Shown: in pieces, positions 8,614 to 17,213 of the stretch
Numbering within the stretch: the first letter of the stretch is position 1
Layout of the letters: every line of letters begins with the position of its first letter
Assembly: GCF_018449635.1 (NCBI RefSeq)
Contig: NZ_JAAVUV010000007.1
Span: 62,001-126,000 of the forward strand
DNA: 64,000 bases
Direction: 5' to 3'
DNA from: Caballeronia sp. dw_276
GTDB lineage: Bacteria; Pseudomonadota; Gammaproteobacteria; Burkholderiales; Burkholderiaceae
The notes under the pieces: model-generated
Database searches by the model: none
Seen by the model: only the letters and a program-made list of their open reading frames with translations
Told to the model about the DNA's origin: nothing
Made by a program: the position numbers and the translations under genes

Positions 8614-9494
8614 CAGCCTTTACCTCCGGTCACCGGACCTGTGTAGAAGAAGCGCCGCGTGCCGAGCATCCCGGCGACGACCAGCAATTGCACGAAGCCC
8701 ATGACCATCGCAATCGCCGATGCAAGCGAGTAATCGTAGTTCTCAAACGCGGCTTCTGCAGCGGCGATCGATATCACGCGCGTGGGTCCGGCCGGCGCGC
8801 CAAGCAGCACCGCCGACGGAAACACCGAGAACGCCTGCACGAATGACAAACACGCAGCCATGGTCAGCCCGGGCATCAAGAGCGGCAGATAGATCTGCTT
8901 GAACTGCTGCCACGGACTTGCGCCTAGCGTAGCGGCGGCGCGCGCAAGCGTCGGATCGATGCCCGTCACATACGAAAGCGTCAGCAGGAATGCAAACGGA
9001 AATCCCGACACGATCAGCGATATCAACACGCCCCAATAATTGTGCGTGAGCCTGACTTCATCGCGGTAAAGATGCAGTCCGTGCACCGCTTGCGAGAACC
9101 AGCCGTTGGGTCCGAAATACGTCAGCATGCCGTCCGCGATCAACACCGTGCCAAGCGTCACCGGAATCACGAGCAGCGTGGTGACGAACTTCTGGTACGG
9201 CGAATTGCGCCGCAACGCGAAGGCGACAGGCACCGACAAACCCACGTTGATGATCGTCGCAGGAACCGCAAGCTTCAACGTGACGATGATCGTGGGCCAC
9301 ATCGCGGTATCGGTGAAGAAGGCAATGTAATTCGCGAACGCGGAACCGCCGTTCATCGGCTGGAACGAGAGCACCAGGCCGTAGATGAATGGATAAACAA
9401 ACAACGCGAGGATGAAGATCAGCGCCGGCGAAACGAGCCACGCCTTGGCGTCGCGCGGCACTGCGTTGGGTAGCGGCAGCGGTGGCGAACTCAT
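8613..9494 (-). CDS. ABC transporter permease (PotB-like)
   Basis: A 293-residue inner-membrane permease, first of the pair forming the channel. The hydrophobic helix at about residues 18-42 is followed by five more, with the coupling loop around RAAATLGASPWQQFKQIYLP near residues 194-213. The start at 9494 is chosen because its ATG overlaps the stop of the ATPase gene (ATGA); the frame extends upstream to 9587 but that part is arginine-rich sequence antisense-like to the ATPase gene. It pairs with the permease encoded immediately downstream. Confidence 0.9.
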   Translation of the reverse strand: MSSPPLPLPNAVPRDAKAWLVSPALIFILALFVYPFIYGLVLSFQPMNGGSAFANYIAFFTDTAMWPTIIVTLKLAVPATIINVGLSVPVAFALRRNSPYQKFVTTLLVIPVTLGTVLIADGMLTYFGPNGWFSQAVHGLHLYRDEVRLTHNYWGVLISLIVSGFPFAFLLTLSYVTGIDPTLARAAATLGASPWQQFKQIYLPLLMPGLTMAACLSFVQAFSVFPSAVLLGAPAGPTRVISIAAAEAAFENYDYSLASAIAMVMGFVQLLVVAGMLGTRRFFYTGPVTGGKG

Positions 9495-10570
9495 TGCGCT
9501 TCCCCTTCGTACACGAGCGTGCGGGACGGCGGAACACGAAGCGTGACGACGTCGCCAACAGCAACATCGCCCGTCACGCGCGCCCACAACAAACCGAACG
9601 CAGCCTTCACGCGAATCAGCGAATCCTGGCCGCCGTATTCAACCGTCAGCACTTCGGCATTGAACGCATTCTCCGCACCCGGCGACGCACGGTCGATATC
9701 CTCAGGGCGCATTGCAACGCTCACGTGCTTGCTGTTGAAGCCCGCCATCGGCATGCCGATCAAGCGCACGCCGTTCGCGTTGACAGCAACGCCCTCGCCC
9801 GCCATGCCTTCGAGCGTAAATTCCGCCACGTTCCGATACCCCATGAAACGCGCCACATGCAGGTTGCCGGGCCGCTCATAGATTTCCTTGGGCGTCGCAA
9901 CCTGCTGCACGGTGCCTTCACGCATCACCACGATACGATCCGCCATCGATAACGCCTCGTCCTGATCGTGCGTCACATAAATGGTCGCGCGTCCGAGCTG
10001 GCTATGAATGCGCCGGATTTCAGCGCGCATTTCGATGCGCAGTTTTGTATCGAGATTCGACAGCGGCTCATCCATCAATACGAGCGACGGTTCGATCACG
10101 ATCGCCCGCGCGATGGCAACGCGCTGTTGCTGACCACCCGACAACTGTCCGGGCAATTTCTTTTCCTGCCCCACGAGCTGCACCATCTGCAGCGCCTCGA
10201 ACGCACGGCGCGCGGCTTCGCTTTTCGCCACGCCACGCATCTTGAGGCCGAAGCCGACGTTATCGAGCACCGACATATGCGGGAACAGCGCGTAGTTCTG
10301 GAACACCATGCCGAAGCCGCGTTTCTCTGGCGGCAGGACATCGATACGCTGTGTATCGAGCCAGATCTTGCCGCCGGTCAGAGGCTGCAATCCGGCGATG
10401 CAATTGAGCGCTGTCGACTTGCCGCATCCGGAAGGCCCCAGCAACGCGATGAACTCGCCGCGCTGGATATTCAATGCGAGTCCACGCAACGCCGCGACCG
10501 CCTGGCCTTCGGCGTTCATGAAACTGCGGCTGACGGAATCGAGTCGCAACTCATCGAACTGATGTTTCAT
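9491..10570 (-). CDS. ABC transporter ATP-binding protein (PotA/FbpC-like)
   Basis: A 359-residue importer ATPase. Walker A is GPSGCGKST (45-53), the Q-loop QNYALFP follows near 91, the signature LSGGQ is at 143-147, Walker B LVLMDEP at 163-169 and the switch His at 201. The C-terminal 120 residues form the TOBE/MalK-like regulatory domain. Length and layout are those of spermidine/iron-type importers. It overlaps the downstream permease gene by 4 nt and follows the binding-protein gene after 78 bp. Confidence 0.93.
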   Translation of the reverse strand: MKHQFDELRLDSVSRSFMNAEGQAVAALRGLALNIQRGEFIALLGPSGCGKSTALNCIAGLQPLTGGKIWLDTQRIDVLPPEKRGFGMVFQNYALFPHMSVLDNVGFGLKMRGVAKSEAARRAFEALQMVQLVGQEKKLPGQLSGGQQQRVAIARAIVIEPSLVLMDEPLSNLDTKLRIEMRAEIRRIHSQLGRATIYVTHDQDEALSMADRIVVMREGTVQQVATPKEIYERPGNLHVARFMGYRNVAEFTLEGMAGEGVAVNANGVRLIGMPMAGFNSKHVSVAMRPEDIDRASPGAENAFNAEVLTVEYGGQDSLIRVKAAFGLLWARVTGDVAVGDVVTLRVPPSRTLVYEGEAQ

Positions 10571-10648
10571 GGCAGGTTCCTGATGCTTGATTCATGAAGC
10601 TGTGAGCGACGCCGTGCGGTTCGGTGAAAACCGCACGGATACAGGCGT

Positions 10649-11848
10649 TTACTTCGACTTCTGCGATCCGATCTCGCGGTCCCATTTCTGGAACGCGGCG
10701 ACCATCGCGGTCGCGCTCAACGGCACCACGTGCGGACGGTCAGCAAGCAGCTTCGCGTATTCCGGGCGACCATACTTCTTGATCACGTCCTGGCTTTTCG
10801 CGGGCGCCGATTCGATCGTCACACCCTTCACCGCAGGACCCGGATAAAAATAACCATCGTCGAAAGTCATGGCCTGCTGCGCCGGCTCGAGCATGAAGTT
10901 CATCATCTTGTAGAGCACGTCGAGCTTTTCCTTCGGCACGCCGTTCGGGATCACCATGTAATGGGCGTCGTTCACCCACGTCATGTTGTCGAAGGCCTGA
11001 ACCTTGAACTCCGCTGGCACGAGACCCAGTGCACGCGGGTTGATATCCCAGCCCGTCACGGTCAACGTCATGTCGCGCGAACCTTCGCCCAACTCCTTCA
11101 TCACCGCCGACGTTCCGCCCGGATAGTAAGGAATGCAATCGTTCAGTTGCTTGAGGAACGCCCAGGTCTTGTCCCAGCCGTTGATGGGGTCACGCGGGTC
11201 CTTGTCGCCGAGAACGTACGGCAGACCCATCAGGAAGGTACGGCCCGGACCGGAATTGGCCGGACGCGCATAGATCAGCTTGTCCGGATGCGCCTTGCAC
11301 CATGCAAGCAGTTGCTCGGGCGTCTTCGGCGGATCGGTGACCTTCGCCGGGTTGTACTCGATCAGCGGACCGGCCGGCATGTACGTCACTTCAATGCCAT
11401 AACCCTGCGCCACGTCCTGCATCTTGCGCGGACCGGGTGCGTATTTGTCGAGGACGCCGGGGAACGCGGCCGATTGCTCCGGCAGCAGTTTCATCCACAG
11501 CTTCTGTTCGATACCCGCAGCCAGCGCGTCCGTGCCGGTCAGCACGAGGTCGATATCGGAACGTCCAGCGGCTTGCATTGCCTTGATCTTGCCGGGCAAT
11601 TGCGGCGCGGGTGCATTGGTGAAGGTGATGTTGGAAACGAGTTGCGGGTATTTCGCCTTGAAGGCTTCGAACGCCTTTTGCGTGAGCTGCAGGTTGCCCG
11701 CGACATCGACAATGTTGATCGATACGGGATCGGCCGCGTGCGCGGCGGGCGTGGTGATCACGGCAATGGCCGCGACCGCGCTCAGGGCGCCGCATAGTGC
11801 GGTCAGCTTCGTTGAGAACCTAGCCAATAAACGGCCGGACAGAATCAT
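10649..11848 (-). CDS. ABC transporter substrate-binding protein, family 1
   Basis: A 399-residue periplasmic protein with a signal peptide ending AHA at 36-38. The mature chain has the type II binding-protein pattern of family 1 (extracellular solute-binding protein), with an N-terminal strand SINIVDVAG, SDIDLVLTGTDALAAG and the hinge motif GIEVTYMPAGPLIEYN. First gene of the SBP-ATPase-permease-permease operon. Family members bind sugars, polyamines or metal chelates; the ligand here is not evident. Confidence 0.9.
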   Translation of the reverse strand: MILSGRLLARFSTKLTALCGALSAVAAIAVITTPAAHAADPVSINIVDVAGNLQLTQKAFEAFKAKYPQLVSNITFTNAPAPQLPGKIKAMQAAGRSDIDLVLTGTDALAAGIEQKLWMKLLPEQSAAFPGVLDKYAPGPRKMQDVAQGYGIEVTYMPAGPLIEYNPAKVTDPPKTPEQLLAWCKAHPDKLIYARPANSGPGRTFLMGLPYVLGDKDPRDPINGWDKTWAFLKQLNDCIPYYPGGTSAVMKELGEGSRDMTLTVTGWDINPRALGLVPAEFKVQAFDNMTWVNDAHYMVIPNGVPKEKLDVLYKMMNFMLEPAQQAMTFDDGYFYPGPAVKGVTIESAPAKSQDVIKKYGRPEYAKLLADRPHVVPLSATAMVAAFQKWDREIGSQKSK

Positions 11849-12300
11849 TTCGTCTCCTCGCTCTTCGTATGGATTTTGTGCGGATCGATTTGGGGCCGAT
11901 GCCGGCCAATCGGCCGGTTTCGGCCTCTGGGGGACGCTCTTTACGGCGCGCTTATCGATGTATGTTGTCGTATGAGAACATAACCGGGACGGACCGCGCT
12001 TTCCATAACCGTTAACCCTTAAACGTAAGGTTCGGCGCAGGCGCTAGATTCAAAGCATCAGGGCCGTGAAGCCCCGTGGATTAGACGTCCTACCATTTGA
12101 GGCAGTTTTCCAGCGCAAAATCCGGCATTCGACGAACAATAGCCAAACCCAGCCGGCCCAACCAAGAAGTTGTACGACAACCTATCTTTGAAGGGGTGTG
12201 GTTGATGGCGCGAACGGCCGATGCAAATCCGGAATGAATAAAAACTTCTGCCCCCCGGCGAGCGATGTCGCCGGGCAAGCCAGATATTACCGCCGGCCGC
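11849..12300. other. Intergenic region, no gene recognised
   Basis: About 450 bp between the binding-protein start and the kinase stop. Both flanking genes are on the minus strand, so it should contain the terminator of the efflux/two-component operon and the promoter of the importer operon. A 90-codon minus frame at 12090-12362 overlaps the kinase gene's end and has no coding character. No strong hairpin with a U-tract and no convincing -35/-10 pair was found. Confidence 0.6.
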
Positions 12301-13752
12301 TTACTGGCTGATCGAAGCCGTCTGCATTGCGCTTTCGGCGTGCGGCTCCTGAACCCGTGCATCGGCTGGAGTTTGAGGTTGCTCCACGATCTCCGACGCC
12401 TCGACGGAAAACCCGAACGTATTGATCCCGCCCACGCTGGTCGCGAATACCTTCCCGCCGTGCATTTCGGCGGTCGCTTTCACAATAGCCAATCCCAGCC
12501 CGTGATTCTCCCGGCTATTCGTGCGCGATACCTCCGCCCGATAAAACCGGTCGAACAGATGATCGAGTACGGCGGGTTCGATCGCTTTGCCCGGGTTCGC
12601 GACCGCGACGCGCACCTGATCGCCTTCGCGTTTGATCGATACGCTGATGATCGATCCCGCCTCGCAGTGCTGGATCGCGTTCATCAAAAGGTTGATGCAC
12701 GCGCGGCCGAACAGCGATCTATTGACGCGCACGAACGCATCGCCGGAATCAATCGCGTGGACCTGCGCCTCCTCCAGCGGAATCTCGAGAAACTCGAGCG
12801 TGTGCGCCACTTCGGCGGCAAGCGAGGTATCGACGAGACCCGTTGCGCGTTCGCCCTGATCGGCGCGCGCGAGAAACAGCATGTCGTTGATGATTGCTCG
12901 CATGCGCCCGAACTCTTCCAGATTGGATTGCAACGTCTGGCGCAAGTCGTCCACCGAGCGGTTACGCGTCAACGCGACTTCCGTCTGGCCGATCAGAATG
13001 GTGACCGGCGTGCGCAACTCGTGCGCAACGTCGGCGTTGAACGACTCGAGCCGTCCATACGCAGCGTCCAGCCGTTCCAGCGCGCCGTTGAACGAATTGG
13101 CAAGATCGCTGAGTTCCAGCGGCAGGGAACTCGTATTGAGCCGCTGCGAGCGATTGTTCGGGCTGACAGCGGAGGCATCGCGCGTCAGACGAGTAAGCGG
13201 CGCTAGACCAATGCGCGTGACCGAATAACTCAGCAGGAGAACGCCAAGACTTCCTAATGCCGATAGCGCCGCAAGCGCAAGCCCGAACGCGCGCATGGTC
13301 CGCGTGTTCGCTGCATAACCCGCGCCAACCTGCAGCCTGACTGCCGGCCTGTCGCCGTACGATGGAATCTCGATGGTATTGACGAGCATGTCGCATTTCC
13401 CGTCGCTCGTCTTGAGGCGTGCATAACCGCCCGGCCAGCGGTCGACCACCTGCCCCGTCACTGGTTCGCCGATGTGAAAGGCCGGATTGCTGCTCGACAC
13501 CGAATAACGCGTATAGCCGTCGCGCGGCGTCATATCGGCGAGACGTTCACTCGCCATCTTCCATTTTTCGGGCGTGGTGGCGTGATAAACGATGATCTTG
13601 GCGATCTCGATGCGGTCATCGAGCGATTCGCGCAGATGCTGTTCGAGCTGCGTGCGCAACACCAGAAAAAGCCCTGTGCCCACGAGCGTGAACACGAACA
13701 ACGCGACCGCCGCGAACATGAATGCAAGGCGCCGCGAGATGGACCGGTTCAT
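12301..13752 (-). CDS. Heavy-metal-type sensor histidine kinase (CusS/IrlS family)
   Basis: A 483-residue membrane kinase. Helices at about 10-32 and 156-178 bracket a periplasmic sensor of about 120 residues; a HAMP linker, the phosphoacceptor motif AHELRTP (His244), an N box (NLLMNAIQH) and the GLGLAIVK G2 box follow. Its ATG overlaps the response-regulator stop (ATGA). It forms a two-component pair with the upstream regulator and is the last gene of the efflux operon, so it probably senses a pump substrate, a metal or a toxic organic. The ligand cannot be read from sequence. Confidence 0.92.
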   Translation of the reverse strand: MNRSISRRLAFMFAAVALFVFTLVGTGLFLVLRTQLEQHLRESLDDRIEIAKIIVYHATTPEKWKMASERLADMTPRDGYTRYSVSSSNPAFHIGEPVTGQVVDRWPGGYARLKTSDGKCDMLVNTIEIPSYGDRPAVRLQVGAGYAANTRTMRAFGLALAALSALGSLGVLLLSYSVTRIGLAPLTRLTRDASAVSPNNRSQRLNTSSLPLELSDLANSFNGALERLDAAYGRLESFNADVAHELRTPVTILIGQTEVALTRNRSVDDLRQTLQSNLEEFGRMRAIINDMLFLARADQGERATGLVDTSLAAEVAHTLEFLEIPLEEAQVHAIDSGDAFVRVNRSLFGRACINLLMNAIQHCEAGSIISVSIKREGDQVRVAVANPGKAIEPAVLDHLFDRFYRAEVSRTNSRENHGLGLAIVKATAEMHGGKVFATSVGGINTFGFSVEASEIVEQPQTPADARVQEPHAESAMQTASISQ

Positions 13753-14435
13753 GATGCCGCCGCGTCGTCGCGGACCTCGAGCACGTAGCCCATGCCGCGC
13801 ACGGTATGCAGCAGCTTGGTCCGAAACGGACCGTCGAGCTTTGCGCGTAATCGTTTGATGGCAGTTTCCACGACGTTCGTATGGCTATCGAAATTCACTT
13901 CCCACACCAGTTCGGTGATGGCGGTTTTCGACAGGATATCCCCTTGGCGGCGTGCGAGCACGCTCAGCAACTGGAACTCCTTCGCGGTCAGGTCGAGGCG
14001 AATGCCGTCGCGCGTCGCCCGCCGGCCGATCAGATCCACGTACAGATCGCCCAATGCAATCAATGTGGATTCCTGCGCGCGCGTGCGCCGCGCAAGGGCG
14101 TGCAGCCGCTCCACGAGTTCAAGGAATGAAAAGGGCTTCGTAAGGTAATCGTCTGCACCTTCGCGCAGGCCGCGCACGCGGTCGTTGATCTGGTCGCGCG
14201 CGGTCAGCATGATGACGGGCGTCGCCTTGTGTGCGCGCAGTGCCTTGAGCACGCTGAAGCCGTCGCGCTTGGGGAGCATCACGTCGAGCACGATCACGTC
14301 GTAATCGAACTCGATCGCGAGATGCGTACCCTCCTCGCCGTCCATGGCGACATCGACTATCCAGCCCTGCTCGGTCAGCCCGGAGCGCAGATAATCAACT
14401 ACCTTGTGTTCGTCTTCAACGATCAGCAGTTTCAT
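13749..14435 (-). CDS. OmpR/CusR-type response regulator
   Basis: A 228-residue regulator with a receiver domain (acidic pair Glu7-Asp8, phosphoacceptor Asp51 in VLDVMLPKRDG, TAR at about 78, KPF at about 100) and a C-terminal winged-helix DNA-binding domain (about 128-222, ending in TVRGMGYVLE). Resembles the heavy-metal regulators CusR/IrlR/CopR. It begins 50 bp after the outer-membrane factor gene, with the kinase gene overlapping its end by 4 nt, so pump and regulators probably share transcripts. Confidence 0.93.
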   Translation of the reverse strand: MKLLIVEDEHKVVDYLRSGLTEQGWIVDVAMDGEEGTHLAIEFDYDVIVLDVMLPKRDGFSVLKALRAHKATPVIMLTARDQINDRVRGLREGADDYLTKPFSFLELVERLHALARRTRAQESTLIALGDLYVDLIGRRATRDGIRLDLTAKEFQLLSVLARRQGDILSKTAITELVWEVNFDSHTNVVETAIKRLRAKLDGPFRTKLLHTVRGMGYVLEVRDDAAAS

Positions 14436-14484
14436 GGCGCCTTCTTAAGTACGTTCTTCCATTATAGGAAACGCAATGGCTCTG

Positions 14485-15975
14485 TCACTGTGATGACGGC
14501 GGGTTGGCCGCCATCGTATTGGCCGGCGCGGGTGACGCGACCAGGGGATCGTTCACGTCCCAGCCGCCGCCCAACGCCTTCACCAGCGATACCGACAATG
14601 TCAGTTGCTGCCCGTGGATCTGCACGTCCTGACGCTCGCTCGTGAGCAGCGACTGCTGTGCGGTGATCACATCGAGAAACGCGACAAGGCCGCCCGAATA
14701 GCGGTCGTTCGCAAGCGTCAACAAACGCCGTGCGTCGGTCACGGCCGCCTGCGATTCCTTCGCGGCGGCATCGAGCACAGACAAACCCGTCACGCCGTCC
14801 TGAACCTGCTGGAATGCGTTGAGTACCGTTTGCCGGTAATTCGCCTGGGCGGCCTGATAACCCGCGCTCGCGAAGTCGACATTGGCCGCCCGCCGCCCGC
14901 CATCGAAGATGACTTGGCCGAGGCTCGCGCCCAGCGTCCACATCAAGGTGGGCGCGCTCAAGAGGCTCGCGAACTGGGTGCTTTCCCAGCCGATACCCGG
15001 CGTCAGCGAAAGGCTCGGGAAATACGCGGCTTTCGCCACGCCGATCTGCGCGTTGGCGGCGGCCATCGCGCGTTCCGCCGATGCAATATCCGGACGCCGC
15101 TGCAACAGATCGCTCGGCAGACCCAATGGAATGACCGGCACGCTTGCATCGATTACTTTCGGTGCGATTGCGAACTGCGGCGCCGGTACGCCGATCAACG
15201 CGGCAATTGCGTGCTCGAATTGCGCACGCTGGTTGAGCAACAAGCGGGCTTGCACGCGGGTGGTATCGAGTTCCGATTTTTGCTGCAGCACGTCGAGCCC
15301 GGATACCGAGCCGAGGTCGTGCTGCGTCGTCACGTAATCCAGCGCCTTTTGTTGCAACGCGACTGAACGGTTCAGGACGTCGATCTCGGCGTCGAGTTCT
15401 CGCATCGAAAAGTAGTCGTTGGCGAGGTCGGTGGCGAGCACGAGTCGGGCGTTTGCCAGATCGTCGGCGGATTGTTGCGCGGACGCCGTCGCGCTTTCGA
15501 TCTCACGACGAATCCGGCCGAACAAATCGGTGTCGTAATCGATGGTCGGACCGACCCGGATGTCGTTCTGAACCGTCGATTGCGTGGGCGTTGCGTAATT
15601 GGTGCGCGGCCGGTTTTGCGAAATGCGGGCGCGTGCACCGGTTGCGCCGAAATCGACTTCGGGCAGCCGTTGCGCCGTGTTATTGGCAAGCGTCGCGCGC
15701 GCTTGCGCGTAGTGCGCGCTCGCGGCGGCAAGCGTCTGGTTCTGCGCGAGCGCCAGGTCTTCGAAACCGTTGAGCGTAGCGTCGCCGTAACTCGTCCACC
15801 AATTCGCGCCGAGCGGCGCATGCGAAGGCTCCGCGACGTGCCAGTATGAATCCGTGCGCCATTCGGGCGGCGTCTCGGCCAAAGGCTGCTTGTAATCCGG
15901 CCCGACCGTGCAGGCGGACAGAACCATCGCCCCGGCCGCAAGCGCGCCCAGCCGCATGACCCAGTGCGCGCCCAT
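14485..15975 (-). CDS. RND efflux outer-membrane factor (NodT/OprM family lipoprotein)
   Basis: A 496-residue TolC-like channel subunit. The signal peptide ends in a lipobox (LSAC, Cys22) so the protein is probably lipidated, followed by the family start TVGPDYKQP. Two OEP repeats with long alpha-helical segments follow (about 65-260 and 280-470), including LPSDLLQRRPDIASAERAMAAANAQIGVAKAAYFP-type sequence near 280-315. The ATG at 15975 overlaps the adaptor stop (TGATG); a GTG one codon earlier is also possible. Exports substrates across the outer membrane with the adaptor and RND pump encoded upstream. Confidence 0.93.
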   Translation of the reverse strand: MGAHWVMRLGALAAGAMVLSACTVGPDYKQPLAETPPEWRTDSYWHVAEPSHAPLGANWWTSYGDATLNGFEDLALAQNQTLAAASAHYAQARATLANNTAQRLPEVDFGATGARARISQNRPRTNYATPTQSTVQNDIRVGPTIDYDTDLFGRIRREIESATASAQQSADDLANARLVLATDLANDYFSMRELDAEIDVLNRSVALQQKALDYVTTQHDLGSVSGLDVLQQKSELDTTRVQARLLLNQRAQFEHAIAALIGVPAPQFAIAPKVIDASVPVIPLGLPSDLLQRRPDIASAERAMAAANAQIGVAKAAYFPSLSLTPGIGWESTQFASLLSAPTLMWTLGASLGQVIFDGGRRAANVDFASAGYQAAQANYRQTVLNAFQQVQDGVTGLSVLDAAAKESQAAVTDARRLLTLANDRYSGGLVAFLDVITAQQSLLTSERQDVQIHGQQLTLSVSLVKALGGGWDVNDPLVASPAPANTMAANPPSSQ

Positions 15976-17198
15976 CACGAGGTCCCCTTCTTCGCAGGCT
16001 TGAGCGGCGCGATCTGCACCGGGTCGCCGTCCGCAATGGAATCGCTGGGATTGACGATGATCTTGTCGCTCTGCTCAATGCCGCTTTCGATCTCCAGCGA
16101 TCGCCCGAGGTCCTGCGCGATCACGATCTTGCGCAACACGACCTTGCCATTCTGATCGACGACAGCAACCCGCGGCCCTTCCGCGCGGAACAGCAGCACA
16201 TTGCCCGGCACCACGAGCGGCGCGCGTGCAACACCCGGCAACGCTACCTGAACGTAGGCACCCGGGCGCAACTTGTTGTCCGGATTCGGCAAGCGCACTT
16301 CGACCTGCAGCGAACGCGTGGGGACATCGATTGCGCCGGAGATATTCGCGATGCTGCCATGGAACTGCTGCCCCGGCAGCTCCGCCTGCGTCACGATTAC
16401 GTCTTGCCCTGGCTTCACGTTCTGCGCGTATGCCTGCGGAAGCTGCACATAGACGCGCAAGGGATCTGACTGCGCCATGGCGAAAAGCGCGCGGCTTGCG
16501 CCGCTGCCTGCATCGATAAGATCACCTACGTCCACGTTGCGCTGCGTCACCACGCCGGTGAACGGCGCCACGATACGCTTGAACGATTCGAGCTGCTTCA
16601 GGCGCTGCACGTTCGCGTTTGCCGCCGCGAGATTCGCGACGCCCTGGTTGTAGGTGCTCTGGCGTTCATCGAGTTCTTGCTGCGAGACGGCATCGCGTTG
16701 ACGCAATTGCTGCCAGCGCGTGAACGAACTCTTCGCGAGCACGAGGCTCGACGCAGTCTGGTCGCGCTGAGCGACCGCCTGCGCGAGTTCCTGATCGATC
16801 TCGGGGGTATCGAGCGTCGCGAGCAACTGGCCCTGCTTCACCCGCACGCCGATATCCGCGTACCAGTGCAGCAAATACCCTGTTGCGCGCGCATAGATGG
16901 GGGACTCCACGTAACCGCGCAAGGTGCCCGGCAACAAGGTTTCGCCACCGCCTTCCGCCGGTTTGGGCGAGATCACGTTGACATAGACCTTCGCGTTTTG
17001 CTGCGAGGTCTCGGTCGCGGCATGGCTTTCCGACACGTTCGATACCACCGTGCGCACGGCGCCGGCAGCCAGCACGATCAGCACGATCACCACGGCGATC
17101 TTGGCGCGCTTCCATTCGCGGCCCCGGGGTGGCAACGCGTGGCCGTCCTCGGTTTCCCTCACGGGAATTGCCAGCGATGCATGAGTTTTTTCGGTCAT
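15975..17198 (-). CDS. RND efflux periplasmic adaptor (membrane fusion protein)
   Basis: A 407-residue HlyD/AcrA-type adaptor. One N-terminal helix (about 33-50) anchors it in the inner membrane. Beyond it come the lipoyl half-motifs (ARATGYLLHWYADIGVRVKQG and IVAPFTGVVTQRNVDVGDLI, about 103-122 and 211-230), an alpha-helical hairpin between them, and beta-barrel and membrane-proximal domains to the C-terminus. It lies 15 bp after the RND pump gene and overlaps the outer-membrane-factor start. It bridges the pump and the outer-membrane channel. Confidence 0.93.
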   Translation of the reverse strand: MTEKTHASLAIPVRETEDGHALPPRGREWKRAKIAVVIVLIVLAAGAVRTVVSNVSESHAATETSQQNAKVYVNVISPKPAEGGGETLLPGTLRGYVESPIYARATGYLLHWYADIGVRVKQGQLLATLDTPEIDQELAQAVAQRDQTASSLVLAKSSFTRWQQLRQRDAVSQQELDERQSTYNQGVANLAAANANVQRLKQLESFKRIVAPFTGVVTQRNVDVGDLIDAGSGASRALFAMAQSDPLRVYVQLPQAYAQNVKPGQDVIVTQAELPGQQFHGSIANISGAIDVPTRSLQVEVRLPNPDNKLRPGAYVQVALPGVARAPLVVPGNVLLFRAEGPRVAVVDQNGKVVLRKIVIAQDLGRSLEIESGIEQSDKIIVNPSDSIADGDPVQIAPLKPAKKGTS

Positions 17199-17213
17199 AT
17201 CGTTCAGCCAGTT

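Noticed and set aside
12060..12110. tRNA-like stretch in the intergenic region
   Set aside because: A TCTAATC-like anticodon-loop string on the minus strand lacks matching stems and a T-loop; no cloverleaf can be drawn.
12090..12362. 90-codon minus frame overlapping the kinase 3' end
   Set aside because: Arginine-rich, no start signal, and partly antisense-like to a certain gene's frame.
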